A stretch of 64,000 bases of DNA from Halopseudomonas formosensis (GTDB lineage Bacteria > Pseudomonadota > Gammaproteobacteria > Pseudomonadales > Pseudomonadaceae), in contig NZ_FOYD01000001.1 of the NCBI RefSeq assembly GCF_900115905.1, positions 186,001-250,000 on the forward strand, given 5' to 3'. The notes under the pieces were generated by a model. That model saw nothing but the letters and a program-made list of their open reading frames with translations. It had not been told where the DNA came from and did no database searches. The first letter of the stretch is position 1. Each line of letters begins with the position of its first letter. Of this stretch, positions 53,944 through 63,931 are shown one piece after another. The position numbers and the translations under genes are program-made.

Positions 53944-56739
53944 GGCTTCGGCGGTTTCGCGCAGACGCGAGATCGCCACCAGTACCGCCTCCACGGCCGC
54001 CGCGCTGTCCTCTCCCTTCTTCAGTCGGGTTTCCGCTTCCTGGCAGCAGGCGCGCAGTTGCGGTACGCCGCAGTAGCGGGTTGCGCCGTGCAGCTTGTGA
54101 ATGATCTCGCGCAGGGCGGCCTGATCGCCCTGCTGTCGGGCGGAGGCGATGCTGCGGGCGGTTTCCGGAAGGTCCCTGAGCAGCATCTGCAACATGTCCC
54201 GGGCCAGATCCGCCTTGCCTGCCGCCAGTCTCAGCCCCTCTTCATGATCCAGCACCGCCGGTGACGTCGCTTCGGGCTCCGGCGGTTCGTCGCGCTGCGT
54301 CGACAGCGGCGGTACTACCGGCTCGCCCTCGTGGGTCAGCATTCCGGTCCACTTGTTCACCGTCTGGCGCAGCTGCTCGGCGGTGATGGGCTTGGTCAGA
54401 TAATCGTTCATGCCGCATTGCATCAGCTGGCGCCGTTCGCTTTCCAGCGCATGGGCGGTGACCGCCACTATGGGTACGGGGTCGAAACCGGCGATCTCCT
54501 CGCGCTGGCGCAGTTCGCTGGTGACCTGGCGGCCATCCATGCCCGGCATCTGCACGTCCATGAAAATCAGATCGACCGGGGATTCGGTGAGGATGTCCAG
54601 GGCCTCCTCGCCGCTGTGGGCGAGCAGGGCAGCCACGCCGATATCGGCGAGGAAGGCTTCCAGCAGGCGCAGGTTGGCGGGCTGGTCATCCACGCAGAGT
54701 ACCTGCGGAATACGGCTGGGGTTGGGCAGCACCGGCAGCGCCGGTGCCGGCTGGCCGCCATCGAGCAGTTGCAGTACGGCACGGTACAGCTTGCGGGTAT
54801 TGACCGGCTTGGACAGGGTCTGGCTCATGGAGCGCGGCAGGCGGTCGAGCAGGGGGTAATGCTCGGTGGTGTCGGTGAGTACCAGACTCTTGCAGATATT
54901 GAACTCGGACCACTGGCGGATCAGCTCCAGGGTTTCCCCGGGCGGGGTGCTGGTATGCCGGGTGCTGACCAGCGCCAGCTGCAGCGAGTGGTCACGGTGT
55001 ACCGGTGAGGTCAGCGCCTCGTGCAGCTCCCGGGGATTGTCGAACATGCGCACCGACAGGCCTACGTTCTCCAGGCTGTGCAGCAGCATCTGCCGGCTCA
55101 GCAACTGGGGTTCCACCAGGGCGGCACGCAGCCCCAGCAGCGGTCGCTCGGGCAGGTCGTCCTCACTGTGGATCGAGCGCTTCAGGCGCAGGGTCAACCA
55201 GAACTCGGAGCCTTCCCCGGGCTGACTGCGCAGGCCGATTTCGCCCTGCATCTGCTCCACCAGCCGCTTGGTGATCACCAGCCCCAGCCCGGCACCGCCG
55301 GCCTGGCGGGAAAGCGAGTTGTCGGCCTGACTGAAGGCCTTGAACAGTGCCTTCTGCTGGGTCGGCGAGAGGCCGACGCCGGTATCGCTGACGCTGATGC
55401 GCAGCAGCACCTGTTCGCTGTCCTGCTGCTCGGCCATGACCCGGACGCTGACCGAGCCCTCATGGGTGAACTTGATGGCATTGCTGATCAGGTTGGCGAG
55501 GATCTGCTTGAGCCGCATGGGGTCGCCGCTGAGCCCCAGCGGGGTGTCGCGGTAGATGATGCTGACCAGCTCCAGTCCCTTGCTGTGGGCGCTGGGGGCC
55601 AGCATGGTCAGGGTCTCGTCGACCAGATCGCGCAGATTGAACGACAGGTTCTCCAGCACCAGCTTGCCGGCTTCGATCTTGGAGAAGTCGAGAATCTCGT
55701 TGATGATCGCCAGCAGGCTGTCGGCGGACTTGCTGATGGTGGTCAGGTATTCCTGCTGACGTGCGGTGAGGTCACTGCGCTGCAGCAGGGTGGTGAAGCC
55801 GAGGATGCTGTTGAGCGGGGTGCGCAGCTCGTGGCTCATGTTCGCCAGGAACTCCGACTTGATGCGGCTGGCCTCCTGGGCGGTCTTGCGCGCCAGATCC
55901 AGCTCGATGTTCTGGATCTCGATGGTTTCCAGGGTCTGGCGCAGGTCCTCGGTGGCCTGATCGATGTTCTGCTGCAGCTCGCCCTGGGCGCTCTGCATGG
56001 TCTGGGCCATGTTGTTGATGCCCTGGGCCAGGTCCTCGAGCTCCCGGCTGCCCTGATCGGTCAGGCGTACATCGAAGTGGCCCTGGCTGATCTGGTTGAT
56101 GGCGGCGTTGAGCCGCAGGATCGGCTGGGTGATGCGACGGCCCATGAGCGACACCACCGCCGCGGTCAGACCCAGCCCGACGAGAATGGTCATCAGGGTC
56201 GCCAGCAGCCCCTGGTACTGGCGCAGCTGGGTGTTGCCATGGCTGAGCTCCACCTCCAGCCAGCCGAGCAGGCTGTCGGCCTCGATCTGCGGATAGTCCT
56301 GGCGCGAGGGCAGGTCGGCACTGGCCAGCAGGGGCATCATGAAACGACTGCTATGGCTGCTGCGCTGGATCTGCAGGCCGGTGCCGGCGGCCAGGCCGAC
56401 GTTAGGCAGGGGTTGGCCCGCCGGGTACATCCTCGGGCCGCGATGTTCCAGCGCGACCATCTCGGTGTCGTAAAGGGTCAGGGCGCGGACGTCGGTATAA
56501 TTGAGGGCGTTGTAGAGGATGCTGCCGATCTGCCCGGTATCACCGTTGAGCAGGGCGGTGGCGGCCGGCTGCTGCAGGTATTCCATGGTCATCAGGCCGC
56601 GCTGCAGCAATTGTTCTTCCGTGTAACGCAGCTGCTGCCAGCTGAAGTAGCCGCCCATCACCAGCGCCATCAGGCCGGTGGGGAGCAGGGTCATCAGCAG
56701 CAGGCGGGCGTTGATCCCCATTGACGACTGGCGTTTCAT
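53932..56739 (-). CDS. gacS: Hybrid sensor kinase GacS (BarA-like)
   Basis: A 935-residue unorthodox sensor. Two helices flank a periplasmic region (about 40-160), then HAMP ('RRITQPILRLNAAINQISQGHFDVRL'), HisKA with His303 ('NMSHELRTPLNS'), an ATPase domain, a degenerate receiver-like segment, a receiver with Asp728 ('LIFMDVQMPGMDG') and an HPt domain with His881 ('IIHKLHGATRYCG'). It phosphorylates GacA to control small RNAs and secondary metabolism. Start could be 56739, 56721 or 56763. Convergent with acpS, divergent from cysM, as in other pseudomonads. Confidence 0.94.
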   Translation of the reverse strand: MKRQSSMGINARLLLMTLLPTGLMALVMGGYFSWQQLRYTEEQLLQRGLMTMEYLQQPAATALLNGDTGQIGSILYNALNYTDVRALTLYDTEMVALEHRGPRMYPAGQPLPNVGLAAGTGLQIQRSSHSSRFMMPLLASADLPSRQDYPQIEADSLLGWLEVELSHGNTQLRQYQGLLATLMTILVGLGLTAAVVSLMGRRITQPILRLNAAINQISQGHFDVRLTDQGSRELEDLAQGINNMAQTMQSAQGELQQNIDQATEDLRQTLETIEIQNIELDLARKTAQEASRIKSEFLANMSHELRTPLNSILGFTTLLQRSDLTARQQEYLTTISKSADSLLAIINEILDFSKIEAGKLVLENLSFNLRDLVDETLTMLAPSAHSKGLELVSIIYRDTPLGLSGDPMRLKQILANLISNAIKFTHEGSVSVRVMAEQQDSEQVLLRISVSDTGVGLSPTQQKALFKAFSQADNSLSRQAGGAGLGLVITKRLVEQMQGEIGLRSQPGEGSEFWLTLRLKRSIHSEDDLPERPLLGLRAALVEPQLLSRQMLLHSLENVGLSVRMFDNPRELHEALTSPVHRDHSLQLALVSTRHTSTPPGETLELIRQWSEFNICKSLVLTDTTEHYPLLDRLPRSMSQTLSKPVNTRKLYRAVLQLLDGGQPAPALPVLPNPSRIPQVLCVDDQPANLRLLEAFLADIGVAALLAHSGEEALDILTESPVDLIFMDVQMPGMDGRQVTSELRQREEIAGFDPVPIVAVTAHALESERRQLMQCGMNDYLTKPITAEQLRQTVNKWTGMLTHEGEPVVPPLSTQRDEPPEPEATSPAVLDHEEGLRLAAGKADLARDMLQMLLRDLPETARSIASARQQGDQAALREIIHKLHGATRYCGVPQLRACCQEAETRLKKGEDSAAAVEAVLVAISRLRETAEASVG

Positions 56740-56844
56740 CGCTGGCTTATTCAATGTGTGCATCCCTTTCCCGGTTGCCGTTATCATAGATCGAAAAGCA
56801 CCACCGGGGCAGCTGCCCGGTTTGCCCCCGCTGAAGGATGTATG

Positions 56845-57747
56845 ATGAAAACCAGCTTTCCGACCATTGCCGACTGCATCGGCAATACCCCCCTGGTCCG
56901 CCTGCAACGCATGACCGGTGACACCAGCAACACCATTCTGCTCAAGCTCGAGGGGAACAACCCCGCCGGCTCGGTCAAGGATCGTCCGGCGCTGTCGATG
57001 ATCCGCCTGGCCGAGCAGCGTGGTGACATCCGCCCCGGCGACACCCTGATCGAGGCGACCTCCGGCAACACCGGCATCGCCCTGGCGATGGCAGCGGCGA
57101 TCATGGGCTACCGCATGATCCTGATCATGCCGGAGAACTCCAGCGGCGAGCGCAAGTGGGCCATGACCGCCTACGGCGCCGAACTCATCCTGGTCAGCAA
57201 GGAAGAGGGCATGGAAGGCGCCCGCGACCTGGCCCTGCAGATGCAGCGTGACGGCAAGGGCAAGGTGCTCGACCAGTTCGGCAACATGGACAATCCCGAG
57301 GCCCATTATCAGGGCACCGGCCCCGAGATCTGGCGCGACACCCAGGGTCAGGTGACCCACTTCGTCAGCTCCATGGGCACCACCGGCACCATCATGGGGG
57401 TGTCCCGCTATCTCAAGGAGCAGAACCCGGACATCCAGATCGTCGGCCTGCAACCGACCGAAGGGGCTGCCATTCCGGGTATCCGCCGCTGGCCGCAGGA
57501 GTACCTGCCCAGCATCTTCGACCGCAGCCGGGTGGATCTGGTGGTGGACATGAGCCAGCAGGAGGCCGAGGACACCATGCGTCGTCTGGCGCGGGAAGAG
57601 GGCATCTTCTGTGGCGTGTCCTCCGGCGGCGCCGTGGCGGCGGCGCTGCGGCTCAATGCCGAACTGGAGAATGCGGTGATAGTGGTGATCATCTGTGACC
57701 GGGGGGATCGCTACCTGTCCACCGGGGTGTTTGATGGCCGCGCATGA
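56845..57747 (+). CDS. cysM: Cysteine synthase B (O-acetylserine sulfhydrylase)
   Basis: A 300-residue PLP enzyme that makes cysteine from O-acetylserine and sulfide, with CysM isoforms also able to use thiosulfate. PLP Lys in 'NNPAGSVKDRPAL'; phosphate loop 'EATSGNTGIALAM'; CysM-type 'NSSGERKWAMTAYGAEL'. ATG 56845 has GAAGGA at six bases. Thiosulfate use would fit the tsdBA genes in this window, but that link is inference. Its end overlaps rlmD by four bases. Confidence 0.95.
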   Translation: MKTSFPTIADCIGNTPLVRLQRMTGDTSNTILLKLEGNNPAGSVKDRPALSMIRLAEQRGDIRPGDTLIEATSGNTGIALAMAAAIMGYRMILIMPENSSGERKWAMTAYGAELILVSKEEGMEGARDLALQMQRDGKGKVLDQFGNMDNPEAHYQGTGPEIWRDTQGQVTHFVSSMGTTGTIMGVSRYLKEQNPDIQIVGLQPTEGAAIPGIRRWPQEYLPSIFDRSRVDLVVDMSQQEAEDTMRRLAREEGIFCGVSSGGAVAAALRLNAELENAVIVVIICDRGDRYLSTGVFDGRA

Positions 57748-59099
57748 ATAGGGGGCGGGGTCGACCCAGACGGGCGACTGATGCTCCGGCAGCGACAGGC
57801 CAGCGCATCGAGCTTTCCCTGGAGCGTCTTACCCATGACGGCCGCGGTATCGGCCGCTGGCAGGGGCGCACCGTGTTCGTCGAGGGCGGGTTGCCCGGCG
57901 AACAGGTGGTCGCGCGGGTGGTGCGTGCGCGCAGCAAGCTGATCGAGGCGCGTCTCGAGCAACTGCGCACCGCCAGTCCCGAGCGGCAGGAACCCGCCTG
58001 CCCGCACATTGCCCTGTGTGGCGGTTGCAGTCTCCAGCATGTTCCCCAATCCACCCAGCTGCAGCTCAAGCAGCAGGCGCTGAGTCAGCAGCTGGAACAC
58101 TTTGCCGGTCTGCAGCCCGAGCGCTGGATGCCGGCGCTCACCGGGCCCGAGTACGGTTACCGTCAGCGTACCCGGCTGTCGGTGCGCGAGGACCCGCGCA
58201 GCGGCCGGCTGCAGGTCGGCTATCGCCAGCGTGCCAGCAGCGAACTGGTGGAGATCAGTCGCTGCCCGGTGCTGATCCCCCGGCTGGAAGGGGTGCTGCG
58301 GGATCTGTCGGAGCAACTGCAACTGCTCGAAGGGCGCAGCGGCCTGGGTCATGTGGAGCTGGTGGGCGGGCTGCATCCCGGTCTGATCGTGCGGCACCTG
58401 CGGCCCCTGAGCGAGGCGGACCGGCAGCGGCTGCTGGACCTGGCCGGTCGCCACGGGCTGGCCTGCTATCTGCAATCGGGCAGCGAAGGAATCCTGCATT
58501 GCCTCAGCGGCGACGGCGCTCAGCCGGCCTATCGGCTGGATGACCAGCAACTGACCTTCCATTTCGCCGCCGGTGACTTCACCCAGGTCAATGCCGAGAT
58601 CAACCGGCAGATGGTCAATCAGGCCCTGGACTGGCTCGCTATCCAGCCCGGTGAGCGGGTCCTGGATCTGTTCTGTGGCGTCGGCAACTTCAGCCTGCCG
58701 CTGGCCCGGGCAGGGGCCCTGGTGACCGGTGTCGAGGGCAGTGCCGAGATGGTCGAACGGGCCGCCGCCAATGCCCGGCTCAATGGCCTGGGCCAGACGC
58801 ACTTTTACCAGGCGGACTTGTCGAACAGCCTGGACAGCGCCTGGCTGCATCAGGACTACGATGCGGCGCTGCTGGATCCGCCCCGAGACGGTGCGGCACA
58901 GATGGCCGGCATGCTGGCGCAGAAAAGGGTGCAACGGATACTCTATGTGTCCTGCAACCCTGCCACCCTGGCACGGGATGCAGGCATTCTGTCGGCGGCG
59001 GGTTATCGATTGGTGCAGGCGGGTATCATGGACATGTTCCCCCAGACTGCACATGTGGAAGCCATGGCACTCTTCGTGTCGGGCAAGGATAGAAAGTAA
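57744..59099 (+). CDS. rlmD: 23S rRNA (uracil-1939-C5)-methyltransferase RlmD
   Basis: A 451-residue SAM enzyme. TRAM domain at the N terminus ('IELSLERLTHDGRGIGRWQGRTVFVEG'), a [4Fe-4S] site in 'PACPHIALCGGCSLQHV', the SAM-binding 'VLDLFCGVGNFSLPLA', and the catalytic Cys in 'LYVSCNPATLARD'. It is followed by relA, whose ATG shares a base with its stop, as in E. coli and pseudomonads. Confidence 0.96.
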   Translation: MNRGRGRPRRATDAPAATGQRIELSLERLTHDGRGIGRWQGRTVFVEGGLPGEQVVARVVRARSKLIEARLEQLRTASPERQEPACPHIALCGGCSLQHVPQSTQLQLKQQALSQQLEHFAGLQPERWMPALTGPEYGYRQRTRLSVREDPRSGRLQVGYRQRASSELVEISRCPVLIPRLEGVLRDLSEQLQLLEGRSGLGHVELVGGLHPGLIVRHLRPLSEADRQRLLDLAGRHGLACYLQSGSEGILHCLSGDGAQPAYRLDDQQLTFHFAAGDFTQVNAEINRQMVNQALDWLAIQPGERVLDLFCGVGNFSLPLARAGALVTGVEGSAEMVERAAANARLNGLGQTHFYQADLSNSLDSAWLHQDYDAALLDPPRDGAAQMAGMLAQKRVQRILYVSCNPATLARDAGILSAAGYRLVQAGIMDMFPQTAHVEAMALFVSGKDRK

Positions 59100-61345
59100 T
59101 GGTACAAGTCAGAGCAGAGCATCCGGTCAACCAGGATGGCACTGTAGATATCGACGCCTGGATTGAACGTATCCAGCAACGCGTGCCGCTGCCCGAACCG
59201 CAGCAGCTCAAGCAGGCCTGCGAATGGGCTGCCCAGCTGGATCGTGACACCAGCCAGACCGAGCATCGCTGGGCCAACGGAGCCAGCAGTTACCGCACCG
59301 GTCTGGAAATGGCGGAAATCCTTGCCGACCTGAAACTCGATCAGGAATCCCTGGTGGCGGCCGTGATCTACCGCGCCGTGCGCGAGCAGAAGACCACGGC
59401 GGAGGACGTTCGCCTGCGCCTGGGTGACGAGGTCGCGGAACTGGTAGACGGTGTGCAGCGCATGGCGGCGATCAGCATTTCCCACAACCCCTCCGGGGTG
59501 AAGGCGTTCAATGCCCAGTCCCAGGTCGAGAACCTGCGCAAGATGCTGGTCACCATGATCGACGACGTGCGCGTGGTGCTGATCAAACTGGCCGAGCGGA
59601 CCTGTGCCATCCGCGCGGTCAAGGATGCCCCCGAGGAAAAGCGCTACCGGGTGGCCCGTGAGGTGTTCGACATCTATGCGCCGCTGGCCCACCGTCTGGG
59701 TATCGGTCATATCAAGTGGGAGCTGGAGGACCTGTCCTTCCGCTACCTGGAACCGCACAAGTACAAGCAGATCGCCAGTCTGCTGGACGAGCGCCGGCTG
59801 GATCGCCAGCAGTACATCGAGGCGGTGATGTCCCAGCTGCGCCATGAGCTGTCCGGCGCCGGCATTGATGGCGAGATCACCGGGCGGGTCAAGCATATCT
59901 ACTCGATCTGGCGCAAGATGCAGAACAAGGGCCTGGATTTCAGCCAGATCTATGACGTGCGTGCGGTGCGTATCCTGGTACCCGAAGTCCGGGACTGTTA
60001 TACCGCACTGGGTATCGTGCATACCCTGTGGCGGCATATCCCCAACGAATTCGACGACTACATCGCCAACCCCAAGGAGAACGGCTATCGCTCGCTGCAT
60101 ACCGCGGTGATAGGCCCCGAGGGCAAGGTGCTGGAGGTGCAGATCCGTACCCATGCCATGCATGAGGAAGCGGAGCTGGGCGTCTGCGCCCACTGGCGCT
60201 ACAAGGGGACCGACGTCGACAGCAACTCCAATGCCTACGAGGACAAGATCGCCTGGCTGCGTCAGGTCCTGGAATGGCACGAGGAAATGGGCGACATCGG
60301 CGGCCTGGCGGAGCAGCTGCGGGTCGATTTCGAACCCGACCGCATCTATCTGTTCACCCCCGATGGTCACGTGCTGGATGTGCCCCGGGGAGCGACCCCG
60401 CTGGACTTCGCCTACCGGGTGCATACCGAGATCGGCCACAACTGCCGTGGCGCCAAGGTCAACGGCCGGATAGTGCCGCTCAACTACGTACTGCAGACCG
60501 GGGAGCAGGTGGAGATCATCACCGGGCGTACCGGCGGGCCGAGCCGCGACTGGCTCAACCCCAACCTGGGCTACGTCAACACCTCCCGGGCCCGGGCCAA
60601 GGTGCAGCACTGGTTCAAGCAGCAGGCCCGCGAGCAGAACGTGCAGGCCGGCAAGGTCATGCTCGAACGCGAACTGGCTCGCATGGCGCTGACCGGTACC
60701 GACTACGCGCAGCTGATTGAACGCCTGGGCATCCGCAGCCAGGAGGACCTGTTCGCCGCACTGGGTTCGGGGGACATACGGCTCAATCACGTGGTCAACG
60801 TCGCCCACCAGCTGGTCGAGCCGGACCGGCACGCCGAGCAGCTGGAGCTGATTCCCCGGCGCCAGCAGAAGTCCGGCCGGCGCGGCGATGTGCACATCCA
60901 GGGTGTCGGCAACCTGCTGACGCAGCTGGCCGGCTGCTGTCAGCCGGTACCGGGTGACCCCATCATCGGCTATATCACCGTCGGCCGTGGCGTGACCGTG
61001 CACCGGGCCGACTGTGCCACCGCGCTGCAACTGCAGGATCGCGAGTCCGAGCGGCTGATCGAGGTCAGCTGGGGCGGTGAGCCGGTGCAGACCTACCCGG
61101 TGGAGATCTTCATCAAGGCCTATGACCGTTCCGGTCTGCTGCGGGATGTCTCCCAGCTGCTGGCCAACGAGAAGATCAACGTGCTGGAGGCCAGCACCCG
61201 TACCAACCGCGACGACAACTACGCCAGCATGATGCTGACCCTTGAGGTGCCCAACCTGCACCTGCTGGGTCGCCTGCTGACCCGTATCGGTCAGCTGCCC
61301 AACGTCATCGAGGCGCGGCGCAACCGTCAGGAGCGTCGCGCGTGA
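59099..61345 (+). CDS. relA: GTP pyrophosphokinase RelA
   Basis: A 748-residue (p)ppGpp synthetase activated by uncharged tRNA on stalled ribosomes. The pseudo-hydrolase domain has 'LVAAVIYRAVREQ' where active hydrolases have HDxxED, so hydrolysis is not expected. The synthetase domain has the RelA-type EFDD in 'IPNEFDDYIANPKENGYRSLHTAV'. TGS ('LFTPDGHVLDVPRGATPLDFAY'), a CC-type region ('LAGCCQPVPGD') and a C-terminal ACT domain ('YDRSGLLRDVSQLLANEKINVL') follow. mazG overlaps its stop. Confidence 0.97.
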   Translation: MVQVRAEHPVNQDGTVDIDAWIERIQQRVPLPEPQQLKQACEWAAQLDRDTSQTEHRWANGASSYRTGLEMAEILADLKLDQESLVAAVIYRAVREQKTTAEDVRLRLGDEVAELVDGVQRMAAISISHNPSGVKAFNAQSQVENLRKMLVTMIDDVRVVLIKLAERTCAIRAVKDAPEEKRYRVAREVFDIYAPLAHRLGIGHIKWELEDLSFRYLEPHKYKQIASLLDERRLDRQQYIEAVMSQLRHELSGAGIDGEITGRVKHIYSIWRKMQNKGLDFSQIYDVRAVRILVPEVRDCYTALGIVHTLWRHIPNEFDDYIANPKENGYRSLHTAVIGPEGKVLEVQIRTHAMHEEAELGVCAHWRYKGTDVDSNSNAYEDKIAWLRQVLEWHEEMGDIGGLAEQLRVDFEPDRIYLFTPDGHVLDVPRGATPLDFAYRVHTEIGHNCRGAKVNGRIVPLNYVLQTGEQVEIITGRTGGPSRDWLNPNLGYVNTSRARAKVQHWFKQQAREQNVQAGKVMLERELARMALTGTDYAQLIERLGIRSQEDLFAALGSGDIRLNHVVNVAHQLVEPDRHAEQLELIPRRQQKSGRRGDVHIQGVGNLLTQLAGCCQPVPGDPIIGYITVGRGVTVHRADCATALQLQDRESERLIEVSWGGEPVQTYPVEIFIKAYDRSGLLRDVSQLLANEKINVLEASTRTNRDDNYASMMLTLEVPNLHLLGRLLTRIGQLPNVIEARRNRQERRA

Positions 61346-62160
61346 GTTACCAGCTTGAGGACTTGCTGTATCTGATGCAGCGTCTGCGGGACCCCGAGCA
61401 CGGCTGTCCCTGGGACCTGAAGCAGTCCTTCGCCAGCATAGCGCCGCATACCCTGGAGGAGGCCTACGAGGTGGCCGATGCCATCGCTGCCGGCGACCAT
61501 GCCCAGCTGGCAGGGGAGGTGGGGGATCTGCTGTTCCAGGTGGTGTATTACGCCCAGCTCGGTCAGGAGGCCGGCCTGTTCGGCTGGAACGAGGTGGTGG
61601 ATGGCATCACCCGCAAGCTGGTGCGGCGCCACCCCCATGTGTTTCCCGACGGCAATCTGCGCACCCCGCCCGGCACCCTGAAGCTGGACGAGGGCCAGAT
61701 CAGCGAGCGCTGGGAGCAGATCAAGGCCGAGGAGCGTGCCGAACGGGCAGGGGAGCCGCGTCAGCTCTCGCTGCTGGATGATGTGCCGCGTGCGCTGCCG
61801 GCCCTGAGCCGCGCGCAGAAGCTGCAGAAGCGTGCAGCCGCCGAGGGTTTCGACTGGGACAGCGTCGGCCCGGTTATCGACAAGATCAGTGAAGAGCTGC
61901 AGGAAGTACGCGAAGCCATCGGTCGGCGTGATCAGGAGCAGATTGGCGAGGAGATCGGCGACCTGCTGTTTGCCATGGTCAACCTGGCCCGCCACCTCAA
62001 GGTGGACGCGGAAACCGCCCTGCGCGGTGGCAACGAGAAGTTCGAGCGGCGCCTGCGCTTCATCGAGACCCGGCTGCGGGAGGACGGCAAGGTGTTCGCC
62101 GAGACCGATCTGCAGGAGCTGGACAGCCTGTGGGACGAGGCCAAACGTCAGGGGTTGTAG
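61342..62160 (+). CDS. mazG: Nucleoside triphosphate pyrophosphohydrolase MazG
   Basis: A 272-residue all-alpha NTPase with two MazG repeats ('LMQRLRDPEHGCPWDLKQSF', 'TLEEAYEVADAIAAGD' and the second 'EEIGDLLFAMVNLARH'). It hydrolyses NTPs and in E. coli lowers ppGpp under MazEF stress. GTG start overlaps relA by four bases; the two are co-transcribed in many gammaproteobacteria. Confidence 0.95.
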   Translation: MSYQLEDLLYLMQRLRDPEHGCPWDLKQSFASIAPHTLEEAYEVADAIAAGDHAQLAGEVGDLLFQVVYYAQLGQEAGLFGWNEVVDGITRKLVRRHPHVFPDGNLRTPPGTLKLDEGQISERWEQIKAEERAERAGEPRQLSLLDDVPRALPALSRAQKLQKRAAAEGFDWDSVGPVIDKISEELQEVREAIGRRDQEQIGEEIGDLLFAMVNLARHLKVDAETALRGGNEKFERRLRFIETRLREDGKVFAETDLQELDSLWDEAKRQGL

Positions 62161-62162
62161 TC

Positions 62163-62210
62163 GCTGATTCGGGCGCGACACCTTGTCGCGCCGCGCTGCC
62201 GTGAATCGGC
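62163..62210 (+). other. Nested hairpin structure downstream of mazG
   Basis: An inner nine-base-pair stem (GGCGCGACA-CCT-TGTCGCGCC, 62172-62192) sits inside an outer eight-base-pair pairing (GCTGATTC with GAATCGGC, 62163-62170 and 62203-62210, one G-U pair). No T-run follows. It may be a 3' end or processing structure for rlmD-relA-mazG. Confidence 0.5.
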
Positions 62211-62321
62211 GGATAACCGGCAAAATCCCGGAAACAGGGCGCTCCAGCCGGCGATTCCCCTGCGCTTACGACCAAAATCCAGTACTCATCCTGCTTGTGC
62301 CGAGCCGGTTGTGAGTGTATG

Positions 62322-63085
<764 letters not shown>

Positions 63086-63108
63086 TCCGCTCGTCTGTCT
63101 GTTGTCAG

Positions 63109-63145
63109 GGCCCGTGCGATAGCCTCGCACGGGCCTTGTTGTTTG
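63109..63145 (+). terminator. Rho-independent terminator of adk
   Basis: GGCCCGTGCGA-TAGCC-TCGCACGGGCC gives an 11-base-pair stem followed by a T-rich run (TTGTTGTTTGTT). It lies 24 bases after the adk stop. Confidence 0.9.
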
Positions 63146-63146
63146 T

Positions 63147-63152
63147 TACAAT
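63147..63152 (+). promoter_or_regulatory. Possible tsaB -10 element
   Basis: TACAAT lies 27 bases before the tsaB ATG, directly after the adk terminator T-run. A -35 would fall in the terminator stem (CTCGCA) and matches poorly. Confidence 0.35.
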
Positions 63153-63178
63153 CGCGTCTTTTCCCACAGTGTGCCCCC

Positions 63179-63850
63179 ATGACTGCCACCCTGCTTGCCC
63201 TGGATACCGCCACCGAAGCCTGCTCCGCGGCCCTGCTGCATGACGGCCGAACGTATCGTCGTGCCCAGGTCGCGCCCCGTCTGCACGCCCAGCTGCTGCT
63301 GCCGATGATCGAGGAGCTGCTGGCCGAGGCCGGCATCACCCTGGGGGAGGTCGATGCCCTGGTGTTCGGCCGCGGACCGGGGGCCTTCACCGGCGTGCGC
63401 ATTGCCACCGGTATGGTGCAGGGGCTGGCCTTTGCCAGTGACAAGCCGGTGATCGGCATCTCCAATCTGGCGGCGCTGGCCCAGCGCGCCTGGCGCGAGC
63501 ACGGGGCAACCCGGGTCTGCGCGGCGATCGATGCACGCATGGACGAGGTGTACTGGGGCTGTTACGAGTTGCAGGACGGCTGCATGACTCTGGTGGGCCT
63601 GGAAGGCGTCTGTGCACCCGAACAGGTCGAGCTGCCCCGGGGCATGACGGCGGCGTCCGGCGCCGGCACCGGCTGGCAGTATGCCGGACGCATGGCGGTG
63701 CAGGTCGAGCAGAGCTGGCCGCAGATGCTGCCCGACGCAGCCGATCTGATCGAACTGGCATTGCCCCTGTGGCAGTCCGGCCAGACCCTGGATGCCGCCG
63801 AGGCGCAACCGGTGTACCTGCGGGACAGGGTGGCGACGCCCAAGGCGTGA
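63179..63850 (+). CDS. tsaB: tRNA threonylcarbamoyladenosine biosynthesis protein TsaB
   Basis: A 223-residue Kae1/TsaD-like paralogue that scaffolds TsaD-TsaE in t6A37 tRNA modification. Motifs 'LLALDTATEACSAALL', 'LGEVDALVFGRGPGAFTGVRIATGMVQGLA' and 'AIDARMDEVYWG'. ATG 63179 is used since 'TATLLALDT' is the conserved start. Next to adk, as in P. aeruginosa. Confidence 0.94.
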   Translation: MTATLLALDTATEACSAALLHDGRTYRRAQVAPRLHAQLLLPMIEELLAEAGITLGEVDALVFGRGPGAFTGVRIATGMVQGLAFASDKPVIGISNLAALAQRAWREHGATRVCAAIDARMDEVYWGCYELQDGCMTLVGLEGVCAPEQVELPRGMTAASGAGTGWQYAGRMAVQVEQSWPQMLPDAADLIELALPLWQSGQTLDAAEAQPVYLRDRVATPKA

Positions 63851-63931
63851 TCCGCCGGTCCCGCGTTTTGCGTTCGCGCCCCTGTGGCGCTAATCTAGCT
63901 GTTCCCGAACCCCGAGAAGAGTGTGTCGCCC

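Noticed and set aside
56740-57453. A GacS start far upstream, giving a 1173-residue protein
   Set aside because: The added sequence is antisense to cysM and shows no domain; GacS homology begins near 'MGINARLLLMTLLPTG'.
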